NCBI GenBank assembly: GCA_944350395.1
Contig: CALVPA010000045.1
Location: 1-15,457, forward strand
Direction: 5' to 3'
DNA: 15,457 bases
DNA from: an uncultured Bacilli bacterium
GTDB lineage: Bacteria; Bacillota_I; Bacilli_A; RF39; UBA660
Shown here piece after piece: positions 1 through 7,279 of this stretch. The position numbers and the translations under genes are program-made. The notes under the pieces are model-generated. The model did not search any database. It was not told the origin of the DNA and saw only the letters and a program-made list of their open reading frames with translations. How positions within the stretch are numbered: position 1 is the stretch's first letter; every line of letters starts with the position of its first letter.

Positions 1-1
1 G

Positions 2-91
2 AAATATATTCATTATTATAATAACGAAAGACCTTCTTATGCTTTAAATTACAAAACCCCAATTCGATATAAAATAGAATCAGGGTTCTAA
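2..91 (+). CDS. IS3-family transposase (OrfB, rve_3 type), C-terminal fragment
   Basis: An open frame enters from the left edge and ends at TAA 89-91, giving 29 residues. The segment YIHYYNNERPSYALNYKTP is the hallmark C-terminal tail of IS3-family DDE integrase-type transposases (the Y(I/L)xYYNxxR...LxYKTPxxY block), which lies just after the catalytic Glu. The protein would carry out cut-and-copy transposition of the element. Only the tail is visible, so whether the transposase is intact cannot be told. No stop or frameshift interrupts the visible part. Confidence 0.75.
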   Translation, partial: KYIHYYNNERPSYALNYKTPIRYKIESGF

Positions 92-98
92 TTTTTTT
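55..98 (+). terminator. Probable intrinsic terminator of the IS transposase
   Basis: AACCC (55-59) pairs with GGGTT (83-87), and ATTC (62-65) pairs with GAAT (77-80). The two helices are separated by a symmetric 2x2 internal loop, and the apical loop is 11 nt. TTTTTTT follows at 92-98. The whole stem lies inside the last transposase codons. The internal mismatch makes it a modest hairpin. Confidence 0.4.
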
Positions 99-140
99 AA
101 ACTGTCTACTTTTACTTGACTAGTTCATTATTTCTAACTT

Positions 141-818
141 TTATTTTTCATTTTTTTTAACTATATCAGCAAATTTTTTTATAGTGAGTCTAAAATTTGG
201 AAATGAATCCATAAGCCTTTTGGCAAAGCGAGAATTTTTGGCAAACGTTTCCTTTACAAATTTTGCTATTTCTTCTGTATTATCTTTTGCTATTTTTGAT
301 GCTGTTTTTTTAAATTCTACTATTATATCGAGCGATAATATTATATCAAATATAAGAATTAGAAATAATATTGCTGAAATAATGTATATTAAAGTATTGG
401 GAATAAGATTTATTATATTATGAACAAATGGAAATAATAAATATACGACTAATAATCCTAAAACTCCGAAAGGAATTAAAGTTTCTAAGCATATCCTGCC
501 GTTTAAATTATATTTTTTATCGCTATAATCCCACCATCTTGCATTAAAAAGTTTTTCTAATATATAGCTTGTAAAGTATTCTAAGACGGAACATATAAAT
601 ACAGACATTATAAAAAGTACAATAGGATCGTTTCTATATCCATTTAAAAGTAGTGCAAGTAACATACAACCTATTCCATAACATGGACATATGGGTCCGA
701 TTAAAAATCCTCTGTTTACAAATTTCTTGAGTTCGAAGTATCCGTATGAAACTTCTAAACACCAACCTGCAAAAGAAAATACTAAAAAACATAAAAACAG
801 TTTACAAACTTCTAACAT
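141..818 (-). CDS. CmpB-like membrane protein (putative ABC-transporter permease family, PF06541)
   Basis: A 225-residue integral membrane protein with about four or five hydrophobic segments (roughly residues 5-22, 45-60, 65-88, 112-132, 142-166). It shows the family hallmarks: RGFLIGPICPCYG at 36-48, WWDYS at 95-99 and GRICLE at 107-112. The family is widespread in Firmicutes and is labelled an ABC-transporter permease, but its substrate and function are not established. The charged C-terminal tail (about 168-225, Lys-rich and probably helical) should be cytoplasmic. It is the second gene of a leftward operon: the start lies 2 nt past the stop of the HD-domain gene. Its GAGGAG ribosome binding site (828-833) sits inside the end of that gene, so translation is probably coupled. 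No terminator is visible before the IS element at 127. Confidence 0.8.
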   Translation of the reverse strand: MLEVCKLFLCFLVFSFAGWCLEVSYGYFELKKFVNRGFLIGPICPCYGIGCMLLALLLNGYRNDPIVLFIMSVFICSVLEYFTSYILEKLFNARWWDYSDKKYNLNGRICLETLIPFGVLGLLVVYLLFPFVHNIINLIPNTLIYIISAILFLILIFDIILSLDIIVEFKKTASKIAKDNTEEIAKFVKETFAKNSRFAKRLMDSFPNFRLTIKKFADIVKKNEK

Positions 819-820
819 AT

Positions 821-1327
821 TTAACGGCTCCTCATAAAGCCAAATGTTTTAATAATAACTTCTGGCTCTTTAAATATTTCTAAACTGACATATTTATCAA
901 CTAGTGTAAGTAAATATCCTTCTTTATATTTAGGTTTTATCTTATTTAACGGATACATATGTCTTAAAATGGAATCTTCTATTACGGGATTCAATAATTC
1001 TTTAAAATATTTTTGACTATTTATAAGAGCATTTTCTGCATGCGTAAATGCATGCATTTTTAAAATGGGCTGATCTATTTTTATATCTTGCCAAGGAGTT
1101 TCATAAAAATCGTGTAAAAGACCAGCAATTGTAGCACTTTTATAATCCATATTAAATCTTTTGGCCAAATAATATGATTTTTTTGATACATTTATACAGT
1201 GATCGAATACACTTATATCTCCATGATGACGAAACAATTTTCTTTTTTGGTATTCAGGATGAGATAAAATAGGCAAAGCAATTTCATACCATTCGGCTAA
1301 ATTTCCTAAAGCAGAATTAATTTTCAT
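821..1327 (-). CDS. HD-domain phosphohydrolase, uncharacterised
   Basis: A 168-residue soluble protein with the HD-superfamily metal ligands: His43 in FDHCINVS, His72-Asp73 in GLLHDFYETPW, and Asp144 in LVDKYVS. Further conserved histidines lie at 92/96 (MHAFTH) and 123 (RHMYPL). HD proteins of this size usually hydrolyse phosphomonoesters or phosphodiesters of nucleotides; the substrate here is unknown. The frame is open up to an ATG at 1381, but that codon lies in the -35 box. The ATG at 1327 has GGGGA 5 nt upstream and lies about 20 nt past the predicted transcription start, so it is chosen. It is the first gene of the leftward operon and is tightly followed by the CmpB-like gene, which suggests a joint role that the sequence does not reveal. 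Confidence 0.8.
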   Translation of the reverse strand: MKINSALGNLAEWYEIALPILSHPEYQKRKLFRHHGDISVFDHCINVSKKSYYLAKRFNMDYKSATIAGLLHDFYETPWQDIKIDQPILKMHAFTHAENALINSQKYFKELLNPVIEDSILRHMYPLNKIKPKYKEGYLLTLVDKYVSLEIFKEPEVIIKTFGFMRSR

Positions 1328-1352
1328 AATATTCCCCATTTCGTACAATATA

Positions 1353-1381
1353 ATAATATATATGAATTCATCGTTTGTCAA
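1353..1381 (-). promoter_or_regulatory. SigA-type promoter of the HD/CmpB operon
   Basis: Reading leftward, a perfect -35 TTGACA (1381-1376) is followed after exactly 17 nt by TATTAT (1358-1353). It is back-to-back with the cvpA promoter; only about 16 nt separate the two -35 boxes. Confidence 0.8.
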
Positions 1382-1397
1382 ATGTTAATAAAAACGA

Positions 1398-1426
1398 TTG
1401 TTTTAAAGTGTGTAATGTAATATAAT
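1398..1426 (+). promoter_or_regulatory. Probable promoter of the cvpA-like/trxA operon
   Basis: A perfect -10 TATAAT (1421-1426) is preceded at 17 nt by a weak -35, TTGTTT (1398-1403). The start codon is 21 nt past the -10. Confidence 0.65.
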
Positions 1427-1447
1427 TTATATAGGGTTGGTGTTTTT

Positions 1448-2167
1448 ATGAATGTAGTAGATATTTTGATTATTTTGCTTTTGATAATATATGTAATAAA
1501 AGGATTTTCTAATGGTGCAATAAAAGAATTAGTCACATTTATTGGTGGTTTCGCAGTAATAGTGTTAGCATTTATTTTAAAAAATCCACTTTCGGTATTT
1601 TTATATGAAAATTTACCATTTTTTAAATTTACAGGAATGCTTTCTGGTATAAGTGTATTAAACATCATTGTTTACGAATTGATTTCATTTTTAATAGTTG
1701 CTGCTGTACTCCTCGCGATTTATAGAATTATTTTAACAGTATCCAATTTATTAGAAACTATATTAAAAATTACGATAATTTTGGAAATACCTTCTAAAAT
1801 ATTGGGATTAGTAGTAGGATTTATTGAAGGTGTATTTGTTACATTCGTACTTTTATTCATATGTAGTCAATTCGAGTTTTCAAGATCATATATAGTCGAA
1901 AGTAAATATGGCAATATAATTTTGAAAAATACTCCGATACTATCAAAACAAGCTGAACCTATTCAAAATTCTGTTAGGGAAATTTATGATTTAGCTGAGG
2001 AATATAAAGATAGTTCGGATAGAAACTATGTAAATTTGCAAGCATTAGACGTACTTTTAAAGTATAAAGTTATCGATGTAAATAATGCAGAATCTTTAGT
2101 TAATTCTGGAAAATTAAATATCGAAAATGTCGAAGAAGTCTTGGCAAAATATAAAGAAAACGAATAA
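1448..2167 (+). CDS. CvpA-family membrane protein
   Basis: A 239-residue protein matching the CvpA family (PF02674, named after colicin V production). There are four transmembrane segments at about residues 4-20, 27-46, 69-95 and 117-140. The family's opening pattern (short helix, then KGFSNGAIKEL at 18-28, then a Gly-rich second helix) is clear. A charged tail of about 100 residues (140-239) follows, longer than in the shortest members, and probably lies in the cytoplasm. In Firmicutes such proteins sit in the cell membrane and are linked loosely to envelope integrity; no biochemical activity is established. The ATG at 1448 follows AGGG (1433-1436), a so-so ribosome site. It is the first gene of an operon with thioredoxin 16 nt downstream. 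Confidence 0.8.
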   Translation: MNVVDILIILLLIIYVIKGFSNGAIKELVTFIGGFAVIVLAFILKNPLSVFLYENLPFFKFTGMLSGISVLNIIVYELISFLIVAAVLLAIYRIILTVSNLLETILKITIILEIPSKILGLVVGFIEGVFVTFVLLFICSQFEFSRSYIVESKYGNIILKNTPILSKQAEPIQNSVREIYDLAEEYKDSSDRNYVNLQALDVLLKYKVIDVNNAESLVNSGKLNIENVEEVLAKYKENE

Positions 2168-2183
2168 AAGAAAGGATAATTTT

Positions 2184-2483
2184 ATGATTAAATATTTAGA
2201 AAAAGAAGAAGAGTTTGAATCTCTTACAAAAGAAAAATGTCTTGTAGACTTTTATGCAGATTGGTGTGGGCCTTGTAGAATGATGGGTGAAGTTATAGAA
2301 GATTTAACTAATACGGATAATACATTACGAGTTTTAAAAATAAATGCCGATAAATTCCCAGAACTTTCTATGAAATTTGGTGTTATGAGCATTCCAACTC
2401 TAATTTTGATGGAGAATTCAAAAGAGATAAAAAAATCGATAGGATACATTTCTAAAGAACAATTGGTAGAATTTTTGAAATAA
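2184..2483 (+). CDS. trxA: Thioredoxin
   Basis: A 99-residue cytoplasmic thioredoxin that reduces protein disulfides and is recycled by thioredoxin reductase. The active site WCGPC is at residues 27-31, within VDFYADWCGPCRMM. The cis-proline is in SIPT (Pro71), and GYISKEQL near the end matches the usual final helix region. The length is close to the classical ~105. The frame is open to an ATG at 2127 that would add 19 charged residues overlapping cvpA. The ATG at 2184 has AAAGGA at 2172-2177 and starts where the thioredoxin fold starts, so it is used. It is the second gene of the cvpA operon, followed by a terminator. The motif identifies the family securely. Whether it is the main thioredoxin or a paralogue cannot be told from this window. 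Confidence 0.9.
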   Translation: MIKYLEKEEEFESLTKEKCLVDFYADWCGPCRMMGEVIEDLTNTDNTLRVLKINADKFPELSMKFGVMSIPTLILMENSKEIKKSIGYISKEQLVEFLK

Positions 2484-2501
2484 AAAATTATAACAAAATT
2501 A

Positions 2502-2530
2502 GCGAGTCTTTATCAGGCTTGCATTTTTTA
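2502..2530 (+). terminator. Intrinsic terminator after trxA
   Basis: GCGAGTCT (2502-2509) pairs with AGGCTTGC (2515-2522), giving 8 bp with two G-U pairs and a 5-nt loop. TTTTTT follows at 2524-2529. Confidence 0.8.
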
Positions 2531-2556
2531 TAAAAAAACATTTATAAATATAATTT

Positions 2557-2584
2557 TTGTTAAACGCCAATTCTATGTTATAAT
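2557..2584 (+). promoter_or_regulatory. Extended -10 promoter of the hydrolase gene
   Basis: TGT directly before TATAAT (2579-2584) makes a perfect extended -10. TTGTTA at 2557-2562 is a fair -35 at 16 nt spacing. Confidence 0.75.
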
Positions 2585-2605
2585 ACAAAATCAAAAAGAG
2601 GCATT

Positions 2606-3658
2606 ATGGGAGAAATTAATACTATTAAAAAATGGGATTTAAAAAGTAATATATGGCGCGATGTAAAAAGTGAAGAAGAGAAAAAACGTGCTCTTTCTAT
2701 TGCAACATATGGCACCATAAGACATACAGATGATGGTGAATTAAATTATATTTTGATTGCCGATGGATGCAGAGTAGAAAATCATGTGCATAGTGGGCAA
2801 TACATAAATGATAGAAAAGCTGGTATTGCAAACGTTATTAAATATTTTGAGAGAAAAAAAGAAAATTATAAAATAGAACTTTTATTAGTCGACATGGATG
2901 GACCATTAGTAGAGGAGAGCAAATTATTAGCTTCATACGTAGACCATTTAGCAAATTTGTCTTCTACTAAAACTGTAAATGTTGTTGGCTTTTCAAAATG
3001 TGGGGTCATGGCGTTCGACATGATGAAATATTTAAAAAATGGCTTCAGTTCTATGAAAACGAGAGTATATAGTGTTTCATCTCCGTATTTAGGAACAGTT
3101 ATGGCATCGCCATTATTTTTAGAAAGAGAAGTTAGAAAAGTGATTACTGCTAAAATAGAATATGACGAACTAGCAGAAAAAATTGTAACAGCAGTAATGG
3201 GATTATACTACAGAATAATGAGTAATTCACATATGGATTTAGATATTGCTGAAAAAGGTGGAGTCCCTAAACAATTAGAAAAAAATTATGATCCATTTTT
3301 TCTTAAAAATATATTTTCTGAAGAAAATTTATCTTCTCTAAATCGCGTTAATTTATATAAAAATGTATGTACTCTGATCGATGAAAACACTTTGAGTGCA
3401 GTTATTAAATCCGGCAATTTAGGTGGTATTGGCCTATGTATATTAAATGATTGTCTATTTGATGGAAAATCTGATGGAATGGTATTATTTTCATCGCAGA
3501 AAAGTATAGAAAGTTTTTTGAGTGATGGCGAAAATTCTTCAGTCGTTATACATTCAACGCATAGCGTGCTTACAACTCCAGTTTATGCTAAAGAATTAAT
3601 GGACTTGGTAGAAGAAAACTTAGGATGCAATAAGGAAGAGATTAAGTCTATTCAATAA
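2606..3658 (+). CDS. Alpha/beta hydrolase, lipase/esterase-like, intracellular
   Basis: A 350-residue protein with no signal peptide or membrane segment. A plausible catalytic triad can be read. The nucleophile elbow is VVGFSKCGV (Ser130) after a hydrophobic strand, resembling the GHSKGG elbow of some lipases but with Cys132 where GxSxG has its last Gly. The acid is Asp290 in GKSDGMVLFSSQ, and the histidine is His316 or His319 in IHSTHSVL. The spacing and the SDG-V-SS pattern match triacylglycerol-lipase-like folds. The oxyanion strand region may be YILIADG (48-54). The substrate is unknown; an acyl ester is the simplest guess. It forms its own transcription unit with AAGAGG (2596-2601) before the ATG. 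The fold call is inference from motifs, and an inactive relative is possible. Confidence 0.6.
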   Translation: MGEINTIKKWDLKSNIWRDVKSEEEKKRALSIATYGTIRHTDDGELNYILIADGCRVENHVHSGQYINDRKAGIANVIKYFERKKENYKIELLLVDMDGPLVEESKLLASYVDHLANLSSTKTVNVVGFSKCGVMAFDMMKYLKNGFSSMKTRVYSVSSPYLGTVMASPLFLEREVRKVITAKIEYDELAEKIVTAVMGLYYRIMSNSHMDLDIAEKGGVPKQLEKNYDPFFLKNIFSEENLSSLNRVNLYKNVCTLIDENTLSAVIKSGNLGGIGLCILNDCLFDGKSDGMVLFSSQKSIESFLSDGENSSVVIHSTHSVLTTPVYAKELMDLVEENLGCNKEEIKSIQ

Positions 3659-3766
3659 AAATATTATAGGATGCTTTATAAAATAGTGATATTATTTTTA
3701 GCAAATTTGAAGCAATATTTATAATTTCAAATAAAAGGAAAACTAATTCCATTTTTTTTAATATTA

Positions 3767-3775
3767 TGCTATAAT
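3767..3775 (+). promoter_or_regulatory. Extended -10 promoter of the cadherin-like surface gene
   Basis: TGC plus TATAAT (3770-3775) form a perfect extended -10; no convincing -35 is seen. The 143-nt gap 3659-3801 otherwise holds only AT-rich sequence and no clear terminator for the hydrolase gene. Confidence 0.65.
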
Positions 3776-3801
3776 GAAAAATAGAATAGGAGAGGGTTAA
3801 A

Positions 3802-5052
3802 TTGAAAAGAGTTTTTATTACAATTGCTGCTCTTATTGTTTTTGCTAAGACAGACGTGTTAGCATGTGGTGAAATCAATAATTTAACGTCTAGTGTTGGT
3901 ACTGTTTCACAAATAAATGATTCTCATTACTTGGTATCTGTTCCTGAAGGTACAGATAAGGTAACTTTAAATGCTCAAACTGACTATGAATGGTATGGAG
4001 AATATTATCCTAGAGAAGTTTCCACTGAAGGAGAAGCCAAATTAATGGTAAACGGTGCATCTTGTGGATTTGGAATATATACTTACTTTATATCTTTTAA
4101 AAAAGTTTCAAATGTAATTGCGGAAAATACGCCTACTCAAAATGATACGGTGGTAAACGAAATACAAACTGAAGATAATAATTCGAATCAAAACACAGAA
4201 CAAAATACCGACACTAATCCTACTAACGGATTAATTCTCGATAATCTAGTAATAGAAGGCTACGAGCTTGATTTTGATCCAAATAAGTTTAGTTATGAAT
4301 TAGATATTGATTCGGATGTAGATAGTTTAAACATAATACCGACAGTAAATGATCAAACAATCTCTGTAACTGTATCATCAAATTCCTTAAAATTAGTAGA
4401 AGGAGAAAATAAAATCGAAGTATCTCTAGTAGATTCACTAGGAAATACCAGTACATATGAGATAACTGTTACAAAAGCTAAAGCATTGTCGGATAATAAT
4501 TATTTGGCTTCAATTACTGTTAGCGGTTATCCATTAAATTTTAACCCTTCGACGACTAATTATTATCTGAGTATTGGTAAAGAAAAAAATTTGACTTTAA
4601 ATGTATTAACGGAAAGCGAACTTGCCACCTATGAAATAATAGGTAATAATGATTTAAAAGATGGTTCTAAGATTACCATAAGAGTTACTGCTGAAGATGG
4701 AAGTACAAAAGATTACATCATAAATATTAAAAGAGAATTTAATATAATGGATTATTGGATGTATATAGCGGTTGTAGCACTAATACTTTTATTGGTACTA
4801 TTATTAATAATAAATAGACAAAAGAAAAAGAAAAAAAAGATGGCACCTAATGCCATAGAAACTAGTGCCGAAACAGCGGGTGTAGTTCAAAATATTGCTC
4901 CACAAAATGTAACGCCAGTAAGTAGTAACCTTCAAACTAACCAAACTATATCAAATGGTAATGGCACTTTACAATATATGGAGCCTACTAACATACAAAA
5001 TAACAATGAAGTTTCAAATGAAAATTCCGAAACAGAAGTATTTAAACTATAA
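3802..5052 (+). CDS. Surface protein with two cadherin-like beta-sandwich domains and a C-terminal membrane anchor
   Basis: A 416-residue type I membrane protein starting at TTG (3802), set by AGGAG at 3788-3792. A short Sec signal (residues 1-21) probably ends at VLA|C. Residues 22-105 form an unassigned N-terminal domain with Cys22 and Cys88. A 40-residue Asn/Thr/Gln/Glu-rich linker (108-145) follows. Two tandem repeats of about 80 residues (146-225 and 234-311) share the pattern L..(L/I)x(V/I)xGYxLxFxPxxxxYxLxI...ItVtk, typical of the cadherin-like beta-sandwich family (PF12733). A transmembrane helix lies at 317-338, then a poly-Lys stop-transfer and a 70-residue low-complexity cytoplasmic tail. 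The likely role is surface binding or scaffolding; no enzyme motif is seen. VLAC could be read as a lipobox, but the charged residues just before it argue against that. Confidence 0.75.
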   Translation: MKRVFITIAALIVFAKTDVLACGEINNLTSSVGTVSQINDSHYLVSVPEGTDKVTLNAQTDYEWYGEYYPREVSTEGEAKLMVNGASCGFGIYTYFISFKKVSNVIAENTPTQNDTVVNEIQTEDNNSNQNTEQNTDTNPTNGLILDNLVIEGYELDFDPNKFSYELDIDSDVDSLNIIPTVNDQTISVTVSSNSLKLVEGENKIEVSLVDSLGNTSTYEITVTKAKALSDNNYLASITVSGYPLNFNPSTTNYYLSIGKEKNLTLNVLTESELATYEIIGNNDLKDGSKITIRVTAEDGSTKDYIINIKREFNIMDYWMYIAVVALILLLVLLLIINRQKKKKKKMAPNAIETSAETAGVVQNIAPQNVTPVSSNLQTNQTISNGNGTLQYMEPTNIQNNNEVSNENSETEVFKL

Positions 5053-5082
5053 AAAAATTCTAAGCAAACTTAGAGTTTTTTT
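5051..5082. terminator. Bidirectional intrinsic terminator between the cadherin-like gene and yigZ
   Basis: TCTAAG (5059-5064) and CTTAGA (5069-5074) form a stem with loop CAAA. The stem is extended by a wobble pair and seven A-T pairs (5051-5057 with 5076-5082), so either strand ends in a U run. It contains parts of the stop codons of both convergent genes. Confidence 0.8.
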
Positions 5083-5423
5083 ATTAAATTATTAGCAGTA
5101 CTACTATAAGCTCGTAAGAGTGGTCCAGCACCAAGTTTTATTCCTCCAAAATATCTGACGACCACGATCATACTGTTATTTAAATTTTCTCTTTCTAATA
5201 CGTTTAAAATAGGTAATCCTGCAGTGTTAGATGGTTCCTTATCATCCGTTTTTTTTGCTGTATTTTCGAATTTATAAGCATAGGGCATATGCTTGGCTTT
5301 TTTGTGTTCTCTTTTTAAATCTTCTAAAATTTTATCGACATCTTCTATAGATGATAGTTCGAAAAGATAGCCTATAAATTTTGATTTTTTAATAATTTGA
5401 GTAAATTCATTTTTAGCTTTCAT
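5070..5423 (-). CDS. YigZ/IMPACT-family protein, N-terminal (UPF0029) domain only
   Basis: A 117-residue protein matching the N-terminal domain of the YigZ/IMPACT family: KSKFIGY at 13-19, HMPYAYKF at 45-52, DDKEPSNTAGLPIL at 60-73 and VVRYFGGIKLGAG at 88-100. The usual bacterial YigZ is around 200-215 residues, with a second ferredoxin-like DUF1949 domain. Here the protein stops right at the end of the first domain, inside the shared terminator. The fold resembles a ribosomal/EF-G-type module; the cellular role is not established, though eukaryotic IMPACT acts in translational control. The start is ATG 5423, with GGATGTGAT upstream. It is transcribed divergently from uvrC. No remnant of the second domain is visible downstream, where the next gene is on the other strand. 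Confidence 0.8.
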   Translation of the reverse strand: MKAKNEFTQIIKKSKFIGYLFELSSIEDVDKILEDLKREHKKAKHMPYAYKFENTAKKTDDKEPSNTAGLPILNVLERENLNNSMIVVVRYFGGIKLGAGPLLRAYSSTANNLIKKL

Positions 5424-5442
5424 AAATCACATCCATATATAA

Positions 5443-5448
5443 ATTATA
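5443..5448 (-). promoter_or_regulatory. -10 box of yigZ
   Basis: Leftward TATAAT preceded by TG (5450-5449). No good -35 is present at normal spacing. The uvrC -10 faces the other way 25 nt to the right, so the two promoters share upstream sequence. Confidence 0.55.
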
Positions 5449-5472
5449 CATTATTTTTTATGACAATTGTAG

Positions 5473-5478
5473 TATAAT
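5473..5478 (+). promoter_or_regulatory. -10 box of uvrC
   Basis: Perfect TATAAT 17 nt before the ATG, so the leader is very short. The ribosome site is weak (GTGATG at 5485-5490). No -35 is evident. Confidence 0.55.
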
Positions 5479-5494
5479 AGAAACGTGATGTAAA

Positions 5495-7276
5495 ATGTTT
5501 AAAAAAGAACTGAGTTTAGTGCCTCATTTACCTGGTAGTTATCAAATGTATAATAGTGATAATACGGTTATATATGTAGGAAAAGCTAAAGATTTAAAGA
5601 ACCGATTATCATCTTATTTTACTGGTAGGGTTACCGGTAAGACTAAAAAATTAGTGAGCGAAATCGCTTATTTTAAATACATAGTAACCTCTACAGAGAA
5701 TGAAGCTTTCATATTAGAATTAAATCTTATAAAAAAATACGATCCAAAATATAATATTTTGCTAAGGGACGATAAGAGTTATCCATATATAGAATACATT
5801 AATAAACCATATCCAAAACTAAAAATAGTGAGATATCTTAATATTAAAAAGATGAAAAATAGGAAACTTTTTGGGCCTTATCCAAATCAATATGCCGCTA
5901 GAAGAATAGTTAATCTCATAAATAGATTATACCCACTTAAAAAATGCGAAGGTAATCCTAAAGAATTGTGTCTCTATTATCACATACACGAGTGTTTAGG
6001 TTACTGTGTAAAAAAAACAAACGATGATGAGATTAAAAAGATGGAAGAAGAGATAATATCTTTTTTACACGGCAACGACACTTTAATAAAAGAGAAAATA
6101 AAAGATAAAATAGAATACCACAGCGAACACTTAAATTATGAACTTGCACTAGAACTAAAAAAAGAACTCGATTATATCTCTGTGATTTTAGCTAAACAAA
6201 AGGTTGAGTTAAACGATTTAGTCGATAGAGATATAATTAATTTTTACGTAGAAAATGGTTATATCAGTGTAAATATATTCTTTATTAGACATGGTAAACT
6301 TTTGGGCAATAAAAGTGAAATATTTCCTATAATGGACGATTATATCGACGAAATTGAATATTACATAGGTTTATACTATGCTAAAAATGAAATTCCAAAC
6401 GAAATAATCGTAAGTGATGAATTAGATGCCAATATGTTATCTTCAGCTCTCGAAGCAAAGGTAGTATATGCAAAAAAAGGTAAAAAGAAAAAATTATTAG
6501 ATCTCGCTCGCGTAAATGCTGAAATACAACTAAATAATGAATTTGAAATGATTAAGAGAGATGAGAAAAAAACAGTGGAAGCCAACGAAGAATTAAGGAA
6601 ATTATTAAATCTTAAGACTTTGTATAGGATCGATGTCTTCGACAATTCTAACCTTTTCGGAGATTATTCGGTAAGTGGAATGGTAGTTTTTAAAGACGGA
6701 AAACCTTCAAAGAATGATTATCGGAAATTTAAAATAAGTTTAGAAAAAAATGATGATTATAATACTATGAAAGAAGTTTTATATAGAAGATATTATAGAA
6801 TGTTGATGGAATCATCTGAAAAACCTGATCTCATAATAGTAGATGGTGGTGAGAATCAGATAAGGGCCGCAAAAGATATCTTAGCAATGTTAAATTTAAA
6901 TATAAAAGTTGTAGGTTTAAAGAAAAATGATAAACATCAAACTAATGAACTTATAAATGATGAGTACAATGTACTCGATATAGATAAAACATCTAATCTG
7001 TTTCATTATTTGACTCGAATCCAAGATGAAGTACACAGATTTACGATAAATTATCACAGGCAAATAAGAAGTAAAGGCAGCATTGCTAGTGTACTCGATA
7101 ACATAGAAGGATTAGGGGACAAAAGAAAAAGAGAACTCATCAAAAAATTTGGCAGTGTAAAAGTGATGAGCAAAGCCAGTATAGAAGAGTTATCAGAAGT
7201 AATCCCAGTAGCTATTGCAACTGATTTAAAGGAATATTTAAATGAACTAAAAGAAACAAAAAATGGCACAAAATAA
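5495..7276 (+). CDS. uvrC: Excinuclease ABC subunit C (UvrC)
   Basis: A 593-residue nucleotide excision repair nuclease that makes the 3' and 5' incisions around DNA damage after UvrA/UvrB recognition. The GIY-YIG nuclease is at residues 13-95 (GSY at 14-16, YVGKAKDLKNRL at 27-38). Four cysteines follow (151, 159, 167, 171), in the position of the conserved Cys cluster reported to bind iron-sulfur in UvrC. The UVR motif for UvrB binding is at 213-230 (NYELALELKKELDYI). The RNase H-like second nuclease spans about 375-525 (DVFDNSN at 380-386, IIVDGGENQI at 447-456, DEVHRF at 511-516). A helix-hairpin-helix DNA-binding pair is at 533-575 (IEGLGDKRKREL). The length is normal. It is a single-gene unit divergent from yigZ; in most Firmicutes uvrC is also unlinked to uvrAB. 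Confidence 0.97.
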   Translation: MFKKELSLVPHLPGSYQMYNSDNTVIYVGKAKDLKNRLSSYFTGRVTGKTKKLVSEIAYFKYIVTSTENEAFILELNLIKKYDPKYNILLRDDKSYPYIEYINKPYPKLKIVRYLNIKKMKNRKLFGPYPNQYAARRIVNLINRLYPLKKCEGNPKELCLYYHIHECLGYCVKKTNDDEIKKMEEEIISFLHGNDTLIKEKIKDKIEYHSEHLNYELALELKKELDYISVILAKQKVELNDLVDRDIINFYVENGYISVNIFFIRHGKLLGNKSEIFPIMDDYIDEIEYYIGLYYAKNEIPNEIIVSDELDANMLSSALEAKVVYAKKGKKKKLLDLARVNAEIQLNNEFEMIKRDEKKTVEANEELRKLLNLKTLYRIDVFDNSNLFGDYSVSGMVVFKDGKPSKNDYRKFKISLEKNDDYNTMKEVLYRRYYRMLMESSEKPDLIIVDGGENQIRAAKDILAMLNLNIKVVGLKKNDKHQTNELINDEYNVLDIDKTSNLFHYLTRIQDEVHRFTINYHRQIRSKGSIASVLDNIEGLGDKRKRELIKKFGSVKVMSKASIEELSEVIPVAIATDLKEYLNELKETKNGTK

Positions 7277-7279
7277 CTC

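Larger units (their letters stand above)
1..127 (+). mobile_element. Right end of an IS3-family insertion sequence (partial)
   Basis: This is the 3' end of an insertion sequence whose body lies off the left edge. It holds the last codons of an IS3-type transposase (see the CDS at 2-91), then a short non-coding tail. The segment at about 102-127 reads, on the reverse strand, TGAACTAGTCAAGTAAAAGT and onward. It begins with TG as IS3-family terminal repeats do, so the element probably ends at 127. The left repeat and the target duplication cannot be seen here. The leftward CmpB-like gene stops at 141, so the insertion sits just past its end and may have displaced its terminator. The family call rests on the transposase tail; the exact end point is inference. 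Confidence 0.6.

Noticed and set aside
2127..2183. A 19-residue N-terminal extension of thioredoxin
   Set aside because: It overlaps the end of the cvpA-like gene and has no ribosome site, whereas ATG 2184 has one and fits the fold.
3856..3867. Lipoprotein reading of VLAC in the cadherin-like protein
   Set aside because: Lys and Asp just before the site break the hydrophobic core expected of a lipoprotein signal, and the protein already has a transmembrane anchor; ordinary signal peptidase cleavage is more likely.
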